This document shows, one piece after another, positions 25,994-38,700 of a stretch of 64,000 nt of DNA; the stretch's first letter is position 1; each line of letters starts with the position of its first letter. The stretch is from positions 930,001-994,000 of the forward strand of contig JAKZZE010000012.1 in the NCBI GenBank assembly GCA_024220505.1, read 5' to 3'. Source of the DNA: Rhizopus arrhizus (Eukaryota > Mucoromycota > Mucoromycetes > Mucorales > Rhizopodaceae). The translations under genes were made by a program, and so were the position numbers. Under the pieces are notes generated by a model. That model saw nothing but the letters and a program-made list of their open reading frames with translations, did no database searches and was not told where the DNA came from.

Positions 25994-28900
25994 ATGAATG
26001 GACAAGCAACTGAAGAGGACTTTTCCTCTTTATCAACAATAGATAAAATACAACATAAAGTAAAAATAAATTCATTCATCTACTTCAAAAGCATTTACTC
26101 ATTTCTTTTAATAATCCTAAAAGTCATGGAAAGCTCGTGTATCTGCTTATGAAGAATTAACTCAACTATTTCGTAAAACATTAGAAGATTCAGACTTTTA
26201 CACCTATGAACCATATTTGAAGAAAATGGTCACTGATGCAAACGCTGTAGCTCAAGAAACTGCCCTAGGTGCTATTCTTGAATATGTCAGTAATGCCCCT
26301 AACGCAACCAAGTATATACATATTTATATATTATGTACAAAATAACGATTCTAATAAAAATCAATATAGCTCTCGTGAAGAAGTTGTATCGAGCCTTGTT
26401 GAAAAATGTTTTGGTGCTGCAAAGGCAGGAACAAAGCAAAAAGCAACAGATATCGTTTTACTTTATGCCGAAATTGATCAACCTGATGGAGTTATTGTAA
26501 ATGATGATAATTAAAAAATATTGCTATCAAGATTACTAACAAATGGATGATGACATACATATAGGAATATCTTATACCTGGTACAACTGCAAAGCAACCA
26601 AAAGTAGTAACTCAAACAGTGCTTACCTTAAAAGAGCTCGTCAAGTAATAGTGATAGATAAGACAATAGTGTGATATATTTATTTAATTATGCTTTATAG
26701 ACAATTCGGTGCGAAAAAAGTGAATCCAAAACCATTATTAAAACTACTACCAAAATTATTTGGACATACAGATAAGAATGTGAGAGCCGAAACATTTGCG
26801 TTAACAGTAGAAACATATCGTTGGGTGGGACAGCCTATGATGAATAGTTTATCGGATTTGAAACCTGTTCAACTGAAAGAGTTGGATGAAGCATTTCAAA
26901 AATTGCCTGCTGGAAAACCAACCCCTGAACGTTTAATCCGATCCGAACAAGCGGCAAAAGAAGAAGAGGAAGAGGCACAAGCTGAAGAACCAAGTAGGAG
27001 CTTATGAATAGATTCAGTATGATTCGTGAAATACTAAAGAAACTCGGGATTTTTTTCTATAGCGGAACAGGAAGAGGAAGCTGAACCAGAGCAGGAGTTA
27101 GATGCTTATGATCTTGCTGATCCTGTAGATATCACTGCAAAGTTACCTGGCAATTTTTATGAATTATTAGTAAAATATTATACAGCAATTATTTAAAAAG
27201 CAGGTAGTTGACTCTTGTTTTATTTTCTGCTTCAAATAGGCATCTAAAAAATGGCAAGAAAGAAGAGAGGCTTTAGATGCATTATTAGCTCAAGCAAAAA
27301 CACCCAAAATTATGGATAAAGATTATACGGAACTCATGTCTGCGCTTGCCAAGGTATAGATAAAACTCATGAGGAGATACAGGCTGTATAAAACTGATCG
27401 ATTCATAGCGTATCAACGATGCAAACGTTCTACTCGTTGGTGTTGCAGCAAACTGTGTAGAAACCATTGCTCAAGGTCTGAGAACAGATTTTGCAAAATA
27501 CAAACCTGTCGTGGCGCCACCCATGATTGAAAAGCTAAAAGAAAGAAAGCCAGCCATCTTAGAACAACTAACAAATGGGCTTAATGCTGTATTTGCATCG
27601 GTACCTTTGTCTGATCTACTTGAAGAAATCACAGCAGCTTCAAAGCACAAAAATCCTCAAGTCCGATCAGAATGCTTTAAACTTGTCTCTAGAAGATTAA
27701 GAGAAATAAAAGAGATTCCTGGAAAAGTAGAAATAAAGGCATTCGGAGACATGTTTAAAAAACTATTGGAGGATGCGGATGCGAATGCTCGTGAAGCAGG
27801 TGCAGAAGGTTTAGGTACCATGATGAAATTACTTGGTGAAAAGATGATGTTGGCCTTTACAGACGGATTAGACGATGTGAAGATGAGCAAAATTAAAGAA
27901 GTGTATGAAAAGGTAACTGTTAAGGCAAAGGCCCCCAAGAAACCAGTTGCAGCGCCACCTCCAAAAAAGCCAGCTGCTCCGGCCAAGAAAGCTGCACCGA
28001 AGCCAAAACCGAAGCCAAAACCAGCATCAGAACCAGAGCCAGTGGCTGTGGATGATGATGCACCTCCTGCAATGGCCCCACCCAAGCGAAAACCGCCAGC
28101 TCGTTTAGCTGCAGGTCCAAAAAAACCGGCATTATCATCTTCCAAACCAAAGCCTGCTGCCGCTCCGGCCAGCTCAAAGAAGGCTGCCAAGTTACCAGCA
28201 GCTAGTGCGCCCGAAGAAATTAAGTATAAGTTTTCACAAGAAGATGCTGAAGCTCGAGCCACTGAATTTATACCTGAAAATATTCACAAAGATTTGCAAG
28301 AAAGCCAGTGGAAACTTAGATTGGCAGCTATGGAATCGCTCTGTACACTCTTTGAATCTGAGGATGGTTCATCAATCGAACCTGAAATTGTCATTCGTTC
28401 CTTTTCCAAGAAGCCTGGATGGAAAGAAATGAATTTCCAAGTAATGGGGAAAATGTTTTATTGCATTCAATTGCTTGCTACCAATTGCCCGAAATTCAAC
28501 AAGGCATGTGCAGCCTTATGTATGACTCCAATGTTTGAAAAGTTGGGTGATATTAAGTTGAAAAAGCCAGCCGGAGAGTGCTTGGTAGTCATTGCTGAAA
28601 AGATTTCACTGCAGTTTGTACTATCTCAAGCGTATCCTATACTCAAAACTGCAAAATCGCCCAAAGTATTATCAGATTCTTTATTGTGGATCCATAGCAC
28701 TTTAATGGACTTTGGTATTGTTGGTTTGCAGGTGCGTGATTTGATCGATTTAATAAAATTTGCATTGGGCAATACAAATGCAGCCGTAAGAACAAGTGCG
28801 GTTACAGTCATGGGTGCTTTAAGACAGTACATTGGTCCAGGTATAGAAAACTACTGTACTCTTCTGTTACATTCTAAACTAAATTCAATACGCTGGTAGA

Positions 28901-31900
28901 GGTGAAATCGTTTATTGAAGATGTTAGTCCTGCTTTATTGGCTAATATTGAAACAGAATTTGAGAGAGTATCAAAGTTGGACCCACCTCAGCCTACCAAA
29001 GGACCTGTTACAACTGTAATGTCTTTAGATAACCTTATAAAACTTTTTTTTTTTTTTACTTACAATCTTTTGTAGATGGATGCTGATGATGGTAGTGGTG
29101 CAGATACAGGCGCAAGCGCAGCAAGCGCTCTTGAAAGCTTATTCCCTCGTGTGGATATTTCAGGACAGTTGAACAAGACAATTGCAGAATGTGGAGATAG
29201 CAACTGGAAAATTCGCAAAGAAGGCCTTGATAAAGTGCAAAGTATCATTTCAAGTGCCAACAACCGTATAAAGCCATCTCTTGGTACAGAATTCCCTGGT
29301 GTTTTAAAACAAAGATTAAATGATAGCAACAAAAACTTACAAGTACAAGCCCTTGAAATTGCTGGTCTTTTGGCTGTGGCGATGGATAAACCATTTGAAA
29401 AATACCTAAAGACATTTGGAGCACCTGTGGTAGCCGTTCTATCAGACAACAAAGCAAATGTACGTGCGGCAGGTGTAGCTACATTAGATAACTTTAGGAA
29501 AGCATGTGGTTTGGACCAACTAACAAGCGCTTTTGGTACTGGTTTAGCGAATGAATCGCCTGCCCTTCGTAAGGATCTGTTATCCTGGTTAAATAAAGCT
29601 GTTCCAGAAGAAAGTAAGGCTGCCAGTGGCGACTGGACATCACTAATCAGCCCAATCTTTTCCTGTCTGCAAGATCGTAATGCGGATGTTCGAAAAGCTG
29701 CTCAGGCTTTTCTACCTATGTTGGTGTCTTTTGTTGGATACGACCCTCTTGCTCGTAAAGCAACCGAATTGAAAGCTGCCCAGCGACAAACCATTATGCC
29801 ATTAATCGAATCTGCAAAAGGATCGGCTCCTGTATTGGAGTCGGCGCCTACAACGACAACCTCCAAACGAGCATCACAAATAGAGAAACATCCGGAGGCA
29901 CCCGCTAGTCCTAGTCGTACAAAAACATTGAAGAAGAAGATTGGTCTCCCTTCTCCGCGTCCTGTATCACAAGCGTCCAATACTTCTGAACCTGAGGCTT
30001 TACCACCAGCAATGATCAGTGATTCTCGATCTAAACTACTTCGAGCCAAAAAGGAAATTAGGCGGCAAATCGATACACCTCAATCAGATAATGTGGAGAA
30101 TCTAGAACCCGAAGAAGAGCCATTGCCATCAATCAATAGCTTGCCTCGACTTAGTAGTCGTTCTCAAATTGGAAAGCCCCGAGGACTGGTTGCCCCACAA
30201 AGAATTTCTCATCATGTGCAGCAAAGCATACCAGAACCCGAGCCGGTGGAAGACGTAGTGGATGACTATGGGCAAAGAATCCCTGAAAAAGCAGTGTATG
30301 GAGCTCAATATGATATTCGTCAGATGAGATCCCAGCAACAACAACAGTCATTGATTAACAGCAATCCTCAAGAAGATACTGTAGCCTACCTAATTACACA
30401 AATCACAAGCGGAGATCCACAAGCCAGTATTGAAGCTCTTAAACACTTTGATAAATTCATCACACAAAACCCGGATATCATCCTTCCATACTTAGAAGAC
30501 TTGATTAATGCCATCACATTCCAAGTGAAGATTGCTTACTCCTCCATAGATCCTCGTCAACCAATTTCTACAAGACTGTGCAAACACTTGGTGAATGCTC
30601 TTGTTCTTTTATTGTCTAATCGTGAACTAGCCAGCGCTGTTTCACAAGATGCTTTGTATAACTTGTTACAGGAATTGGCTCACCGTTTGTTAGACCAAAA
30701 AGTTCTTGCTCTAGAATCTGGTCCACAATTAGCAAAAGCATTGAATGTTGCCATGGTTAAAATACTGGAAAATAGTAAACAAAACGTGACATTTAGGTAA
30801 AGCAGATCTTCATACAATATACCTTGAGCCATATTAACTTGTTTTTTCCTTTTGTTTCTGAAGTGCTTTGTTATCCATCTTGGCGACCTGCTCTTCTGGC
30901 CTCCGTCCTGGGGATTCTCCAACTGCAAAAGAAACCAAATATACCGAATTAATAATGAAATGCCTTTGGAAGCTAGCTAAGACCATCCGAGAAGCGCTTC
31001 ACAGTGGAGAATTAAATCCAGATGAATTATTGTACGAGATCAATCAATTCTTTATCATTACCCCCCCTACGGAATGGAAGCGCCGAGCAAACGAGAAAGT
31101 TCCTTTAGGAGAAATGCCTCTTCGTACTGTAAAGACATTATTATTAGAATTAGTTACTGGCTTAGGTGATTCTGTCCTTCATCACCTGACGCTCATTGCT
31201 GATCCACAAAAAAGTAGCGTTTACACATATCTTCATCATATGCTCGAAGCCTGTAGAAAAAAGGACAGTAATATAGCACAGCAACAACAAATGAAACAGC
31301 AGCAACAAATGCAACAAATGCAACAGATGCAACAAATGCAACAGATGCAACAAATGCAACAAATGCGACAAATGCAGCAGTCTCCTATTGTCTCTCAGAT
31401 ACAACAGCAGCAACAACAGAATGAATATATGTCGCACTCACGCAATTCATCCATTAGTAGACCTACTTCAATGATCTCCGTTTTGTCAAACTCAACTATA
31501 CGATCGCCTTCTATGGCATCACATCGATCCAGTGACGATTATAGTAACAGTAGCATACATTTGGACAATAGTATAGCACACCAAAACTTTAATCCAGCTA
31601 TGAATAATCAAGTACAATCTATGCAGATTGAAGAAAATTCACACAATGAGAATAGAAATGGTATGTTGAATGAAATTGATCTGAATAATGCACTACAAAG
31701 AATATTTTCTAAAATTGGTACTCGCGATCAAACAAAGCAGGTAAACCAAGAAAAACGCGGGTAAAATTATATTAAAATTTTTTATTTAGGGCATCATTGA
31801 GTTATATGAATTCCAAAAGGCTTATCCTTCAGCACAAGGCAAGGTTAACACATATCTCGGTCAGACAGGAACATATTTCCAAAGCTACATCCGCAGAGGC

Positions 31901-32389
31901 TTAAGCAATTTAGCTGCAGAAGATAATGAAATGACTACAGCTTCTTCAATGATACCCGTCGTACCCACGACTGCCCCAGTAGCAGCAGTGACACCAAACG
32001 TAGTGAATTCAGTGAATACAAGCACCCAACAATTTAATTCTGCTGAACCCACCACAATTTCTATACCACCTGCATCAACTGTTGCGGAAGAACAAAAAAG
32101 ATACTCTTTGGAGAAACCACAGCAAACCCAAGTAAGATCAAGTGTAAATGAGGGTCGACCAACTAGCTACGCAGGAGGCAAGTTGTTTACATCGTGTATA
32201 AAAATTTAAGATTTCTTATGTCACTTTTTAGATGATGCAGCAGAAATTAAGCAAAGGTTATTACGACTTCGACAAAAGTTTGGATATAAGAATGAGGTAA
32301 ATCATAATATGAAACCTTGGGACCATTCTTTAATGAAATGTTACTGCATTTAGGTTGAAGAGGGCACTAATAACAATACCTCGACTTAG
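25994..32389 (+). CDS. XMAP215/Dis1/ch-TOG family microtubule polymerase
   Basis: Binds tubulin through TOG domains and speeds microtubule plus-end growth at spindle and cytoplasmic arrays. The start at 25994 opens a 66-base exon. The next exon (from 26124) begins with SWKARVSAYEEL, the usual start of TOG1. By my reading TOG1 spans about 26124-26990, TOG2 27070-27910, then a Pro/Ala/Lys-rich basic linker 27920-28230. A third TOG covers 28240-28990 and a fourth 29080-29840. A disordered basic linker follows, then the C-terminal helical domain of ch-TOG type (30370-31250, with LIMKCLWKLAKTI and LRTVKTLLLELV). A Gln/Met repeat and a final exon end at the stop at 32389. Total is roughly 1,850-1,900 residues. 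Budding and fission yeast members have only two TOGs, so this copy keeps the animal-like layout. Several exon edges are approximate. Confidence 0.9.
31289..31380 (+). repeat. In-frame Met-Gln-Gln minisatellite
   Basis: A CAACAAATG/CAACAGATG repeat of about nine-base period lies within the XMAP215 coding region and encodes repeated Gln-Gln-Met. It sits between the C-terminal helical domain and the tail and is likely polymorphic in length without breaking frame. Confidence 0.85.
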
Positions 32390-32878
32390 ACAAATTTACA
32401 TTTCTTTTTCGCCCTTTCTTTAATAAAGTACCTTTTATGTATATTTTTTTTTACCTTCATCTTATTAAATATCTGTTTTTTTCTTATCCTAATGTAAGAA
32501 CTTTCTAGTATGTAACACAAGATTCACGAACTTGACAAATTTAGCCTAGTAAGAACCATCGCTTTAAATCATAATGATCGTACCTAAAGCTTATGATGTA
32601 TGGCTTGTGTCAATAATAGTGTATTTTGTTTTCTAATTGTTTTGTATTTGTTGTGAAAGTGGGCTCATTAATCTTGTTTTTTTTTGTCAACAATCAAAAC
32701 AGTTTATCTCCTTTAACATGCACTCGGTGTTATTTACGTTTATGGACCTAACAGACTCCGCGAATGAGATCATTTTTAGGCGCGTATCTAGAATCTGATG
32801 TGCCTATAAATAACCCTTTTTACTAGAGTTTCTTTTTTTTTTCACCATCTTTTTCTCTATTTTCTCAAACAATAAAAT
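32390..32878. other. Intergenic spacer with promoter of secreted gene copy B
   Basis: The XMAP215 3' end and the promoter of the secreted protein gene at 32879. A TATA-like box is present at 32804-32812; otherwise nothing is recognised. Confidence 0.6.
32804..32812 (+). promoter_or_regulatory. TATA-like box of secreted gene copy B
   Basis: CTATAAATA about 70 bases before the ATG at 32879, followed by a T/C-rich leader, as expected for a fungal core promoter. Confidence 0.6.
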
Positions 32879-33627
32879 ATGAAGGTCTCATTTGTTGGTT
32901 TATTCGCTCTTGCTTTTGGTTTGCAATCTGTTGCTGCTGCTTCATGTAACTGTGATCCTTCTGACACTGATTGTTTGTCATCTTGTGGTAAGTATTGGGT
33001 TTAGAGCAGTTTCCACATTAAAATATTGATTCTTACGCTCCTTTACTAGTCCAAAGCACTAACAGCTGTATCGATCAATGTGATGGTGATACTACTTGTT
33101 ATCAAAACTGTATTGGTGGTTGGCCTGGCGTAAGCGAATCTGCTGATTCTTCTGCAACTGCCAGTAGCACTACCAACGAAGCTACTGCTACTGCCACATC
33201 TTCATCTGCAGACACTACTACTTCAGGTCCTATTGGCCCTTTGACACCTAATATTCCCACATCTAGCAGTACTGAACTTGCTTCTCCCACTGAGTCTGCA
33301 ACATCCACATCTTCTGAACTTTCTTCTCCTTCTGTTGTCACATCTGCTGTAGCTTCAGCATCTTCTGAAACCTCAGCTGCCTCATCTGATGTTTCTTCTG
33401 TTGCTACCTCTGCTGCCTCTGTTGTTTCTGCTGTTAGCTCCTCTGTCGTTGCCTCATTCAGTTCAGCTAGACCTTCTGCCGTTTCTTCTGCTGTACAATC
33501 TGCTTCCTCTAGTCTTGCCGTCTCAGCTACACCATCTGCCACTACTGCGTCTAGTGCTGCTGGCTTGGTTCCTGCACTTAGCATTACACTAGTCGCTATT
33601 GGTATTACGCTTTTCGGATCTGCTTAA
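32879..33627 (+). CDS. Small secreted 8-cysteine, Ser/Thr-rich GPI-type protein (copy B)
   Basis: Probably a cell-wall or plasma-membrane surface protein; role unknown. Exons 32879-32987 and 33050-33627 give 228 residues. A signal peptide ends about VAAA. Eight Cys follow in the order CxC, Cx3C, Cx3C, Cx3C (CNC, CLSSC, CIDQC, CYQNC), then GGWPG. About 130 residues rich in Ser, Ala, Thr and Val are likely O-mannosylated. The end is a hydrophobic segment (LVAIGITLFGSA) suited to GPI anchoring. Intron phase and position after the fourth Cys match copy A at 22693-23326. The two copies lie about 9.5 kb apart on opposite strands, flanking the GATA and XMAP215 genes. Antisense frames over the Ser-rich part are shadows. 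Confidence 0.8.
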
Positions 33628-35704
33628 ATATACAAATACTTTATTATTTTTTACCATTTACTATATTTTACTCTTGTACAATAAATAATTAAATTTCACT
33701 AAAGGATATCGAAATAAGAAAAGAAATCTATGAAAGTATTTTGTATAACAATTGAACTTACCATGTTCCTGTAAGATCTAATTGCTTAATTGTGTATCTT
33801 TTATTCTCGTATTATTGTTTAGATTCGTTTTTAATGCAAGGCAGTTTCTAATGTCTTTAAAGCTTAAAACTTGCATGAAAAGTGTAAATTTTTAAGCAAA
33901 ATCTTTTTACTATCGAGAATCTTATGTAACAGAGAGCTGCTATGTTTATGTACCCTTACAATCTTGCATTTATAAGCTTATAAATAATTGCTTATACTTC
34001 TCTCTCAATTACGCTGTTTTTAGCGAACTTTTGATGAATAAAACCTGCTTTATTTAATACACTGCAAAAGAAAATAAAAAATATTTTTAAAAAGATCGTA
34101 TGCAAATTTTGTTAATAAAATCTCCATCATCTTCATAACTCAAAATCGAAATCTACTAGTTATTTTTTCATGTAAAGTTACACAAGAATAGCAAATGTGC
34201 TGTTGCACAGAAATAAACAGTATTGACTTCAAAAAAAAAAGTGCTCATGATGTTGATCTAGTCACACTAAATTCTTTGTTTTGAAAATCATGTTGTATTT
34301 TATTTTACAAGAAACAGGATCACTTTAAAAATATTTTGTTATGATCCTATGCAAGGATTTAATGATAAATTTTCCTAGCTTTTACACGGTACTAAAATGA
34401 TCCATACTAAATCATACAAGCTAAACGTAATAAACTCGAAAATCTCGGGTATCCGGGTTAGAAGCTTCTTATTCACTATTACAAATACACGGATATAAAA
34501 TAAAGCTGCTATTTAGCTTTCCATGCGATAACTCTATGTTTGCCTATATTGCAATTGTGCAACTTATAAGTCATGGATTTTCATGAGCAAGATATAATCT
34601 ATGAGAATATTTTTAAATGTCTAAAGAACTATAACTACCGATCGTTTTTATAGATATAACTTCTTTTTCTGTTCTGTAGGATAATAGATGATAAAAAAGC
34701 TATAGTGTCATATTCCTGCTAGTCAACTTACATCATCCTTAATTAAATCCTATAAAATAGTAGTACCTTATATCATATGACTTCTATGGAATGATGTACC
34801 TCGAAATAGTGTAATGCTTTTTACACAGAGACAATATTGTTACACTTGGTCTTATAACTCCATCACACTCTTGTTTAAGTGCTTATTTTATTAGAGTTAT
34901 TACAAACATCAAACTTTAAAGACTAAAATTATTATAATTTTAAGCTATAGATTTATACAATTCTTCGGCACATATATATATCTTACAAAAGGTATCGAAC
35001 AACAAAACGATGTTAATCAGAGTCAAAGTTTGTATCACATAAAGAACACCAAGGTTTTCGTCATAATGAAAGAGTTTGTATTCAAATGTTGGTCAGCTTA
35101 AGCTGCTGCTATGCCTATGGAAAACACTGAAACCATTGCTTTGGTTATTTTTTATTGTTCTTTGCTACTTTTCTCTTTTATTGTCCTCTGTAGGAAGTTA
35201 GAGCTTTATATGATTTTCAGAAACTGTCGGGATACCCAGTCCAAGTTAGATGAGTATTTTCATCTGATCTACATGCTAACAGACATGGTCTAGCCATGTA
35301 TACTGTGTAACTGTATTTACATCCCAAAACGAAAGAATCTCTTCGTTGCGAGTCCTGCTTATAAAAAAAACATCAATACCAAATTCATATACTCATATAA
35401 TAATATTTCTACTTTTTATGTTCTAAATTAACTATATGATCCGATTGAGGTTTTCCAGCTGACGTGTTACACGGCTTCTGTTCCGGACACAGGTATGGCA
35501 AGCTTCCGAAGTCAAAAAATGTAACTTTTTAGTATAGTAATCGGGAATAGAATTTGGACTTTTTATAAAAGTGTTGAGACTCTACTCAAAGTACGCTAAG
35601 AAAAATTTGAAAATCATTTGGGATTGATTCGTAATTGTATGAGATGATATTTCAGATAACTGGGACTGGTTTTTGTCCCTGGAGAAAATTTTGTGAAAGT
35701 ACAC

Positions 35705-35763
35705 GGGACATATTTATAGTTCAAATGAGACATGTTTGTAGCTCGTAAGGGACATATTGATAA
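35705..35763. repeat. Three degenerate 22-base tandem repeats
   Basis: Three units start GGGACATAT, GAGACATGT and GGGACATAT at 35705, 35727 and 35749. Each continues T-x-TAG or similar. The period is 22 bases and units differ at several positions. Confidence 0.6.
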
Positions 35764-38700
35764 GAAAAGAAACAAACAAAAGAGAATTTCATGAAGCTTT
35801 ATGTTGTTATTAGTCTTTAATTAACTTAAGTTAAACTGGTTGTAGCTGAAAAACTTGACATGGACTGCAGCATCATACCACCTAAGTCCCCATTTTCTTC
35901 TTTCAAAATGTATAACCATTTCGTTCGCTATTACGGCCCCAGCTATCCTGAAGAGCATGATGCTCCTGGGCATATGTAGATGACTCAATAAAATGATGAA
36001 ACCATAGCTTTCTTTATGAATCTCGTTGAAATGAATACCAACACTGATCAAAATTACGACACAAAAAGCCATACAAGCGACAGGGAGAAGGGAAAATAAG
36101 CAAGCTCCTTTAAGTAGATCGTATGACAACTACTCTTTAGAGCAGACCGGTCTTTTTATTGCCTCAATCCAAGAGTAGCGTCTGAAGGTTTCAACTGCAG
36201 CGAAAAGGGCAAGTATCGCTCGCAGAACTGCTTACACAATAGTGAAAGAATGAAATAAAAGTGGAAGCACAGCGTTGCATGGTGAAAAACTACTGAAACG
36301 AAAGAGAACAACAGTAGTCTCAACGAAGAATATTCAGAGCCTAACATCAAATTCTTAGACAACAACCCAATAGCATAAGGCAACATATCACTCAGAGAAT
36401 AAGAGCCATGGACAAGACGACATGAAAATTAAATCAGGCTATAAAATTTATTACACTAATCTTTATACGATCATATAGTCTGAGGTTCTTATATCTAGTG
36501 TTTGATTGGGTATTGACATCTTCCTTTCGAACCACTGTTCCACTTTTCATCCTCGCGTTTCTCTCTTTCTCGTAAAACATCTTCCTATATACTCCTTTGG
36601 GCTAAGACCCAAATTGATGACATTTTACCGTATTCTACAATTGTACACAGACAAAGGTATATATTTAAACTATTTAATAACGAAGTGGTTGTTTATAGAA
36701 GTCATTTTCTGTTTGGCAGTCTTTAGTTTTTATTATGTTGTTGGCGTTTTCAAAATAAGCATTTGGATTTTAGATGTTTATTATTTTATAATTAAATACC
36801 ATTTGTTTAATAAGCGCTACCGGACGAGCTTTTTAAATGCTCATTATTGAAGCCTTTTGGATGGTTATTACAGCTTAACCTAAATGTTTTTGGGCAAATT
36901 ATGTTCGAAAGAAAAGTTGTTTGGCTATCGCCCTTACTCGCTACAGCTGTTCCATTCTGTTCATTCTCTTTCTCCAGCAACAAAAGGATTTTTATTGTCT
37001 TCTCGAGATAGTTCAATACAATTCAGTTATACTTATTACTATATCTTTTATTTCAAGGTAGTAAAACTTAGATCACACTTTGATATTCAAGAAGAAATTG
37101 ACAAGAAGTAATAAAGAATTACCATTGCCTTCAAACTCTTCGCTCAAGATTACCTTTGTCTCTCAGACGAAATAATAATAGCCATTTTTCGCATACTTCA
37201 TTGTCTAGAGGCGATTGCAATAATATAGCTTTTATAAAAGTAAGAATCTGTAAGCTTATACGCATATGATTACCACTTGACTGAAGTAGATACAATTTAG
37301 CTCTTTAAATTACTTTCCTTTGGTGTGCTTGAACTTGTCGGCGACCGCTTTCAGAATTATTAAAAGAGCGATGATCCCTTTCGATTTATCAAAGGCAAGT
37401 TTCATATTGTCATCGTTTTTGAAATATCCTGATTCTTCAAGTATTAAATTCTTCGAGTTTTAAGAACCTTGAAATAGGACATAGAAATTAACTCTTCCTC
37501 TCCAAGAACGAAATAAGGTGAATGGGACTGTTTTTGGATCAAGGCAGCTGTAGCATTTAAACAAAGGATTACTAAATTCAGATAAATGCAGCTTTTGAAT
37601 AAGATAATGGCGGTGCTTTATTGTAAACAAAATCCCTGAGGAAGATAACAGGAAAGCATGTTTTAGTATCAGAATAACTTTGCTGTGTTATACTTAATGA
37701 CTTTTTTTTTGCAAACCGGCATATAAACTCATAGCCTTTCACCCAAGAAGTTTAAATATACCTCACTTTTCAGCAGCCATTATGATTTTTTTTGAACACC
37801 TGTCTTCTCTTCTGTCCCCTTGAAAAACCTTGTAGCTCTCTTTTCTCCTTTTTACAACAAACCAAGCAGTAAAATGAACAGCATGTGCATTAACAGCATT
37901 AACTACGCTCACTATAAGCAAGTTTTTTATGATAAAAATGTGGTTCATCTTCAGCTTGACCGTGAAGTTTTATCTTTGTTTTGATAACAAAGCATAGTTA
38001 ATAACACGTCAATTGAGGTCTTCCTGGAGCTTAGAAAGGGTTAAAAAAGACGCTACTGGTAATAACCTTCCAGTTAAAAAAGCAATGATTGATTGCAGCC
38101 AGATTGAAATATTCGCTATTTACAAAGTTTTTGATAAATAGATTAGTATAATGTTATACCATTGAGATACGGAGAGAGCATGAGAAAACACATAAGATCA
38201 GGCATTAAAGATGTTAATTCTACAATAGAAACTGTACAAGTATATACTACAACTAGGGCATTTTTAAATGTAATGATTTATATTGTCAGCATTGGATCTT
38301 TTAAAGAAATACTCCTCTTCTTTTTCAGTTTTAATATGAACAAAAGACGAATATGAGCTCATCCTTGAAGAAAAGATACGCTTTTGTTACAAATAACTAT
38401 ATTAAATCATTTAATTTGCTAGCACTAGAAACGCTCGTATGGATAGAACGATCTGTGTTCTTTCACATGTTGTATCATTGACTATCAACAAGATGCTATA
38501 CATGTTCAATTTAGTATGAAAAAGAAAGTTTTTATCAAGAAAAGAAAGAGACAGGTGATGTTGATGCTGAAAAATCGATTTATGCAGTCATAAAATATGC
38601 AAATGGTGGAAGCTGTTTAGTTTTTTAAGGAGGCATAGCTTGAGTATTGTAGTTATCAAAGGTGAAGATAAAATAAAGGCTACGAATTGCACTTCATATC

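Noticed and set aside
27657..28262. 201-codon minus-strand frame, Ala/Gly/Phe-rich
   Set aside because: Antisense to the Pro/Ala/Lys linker of the XMAP215 gene; low-complexity mirror image.
33102..33584. 160-codon minus-strand Glu/Ala/Thr-rich frame
   Set aside because: Antisense shadow of the Ser/Thr-rich stalk of secreted gene copy B.
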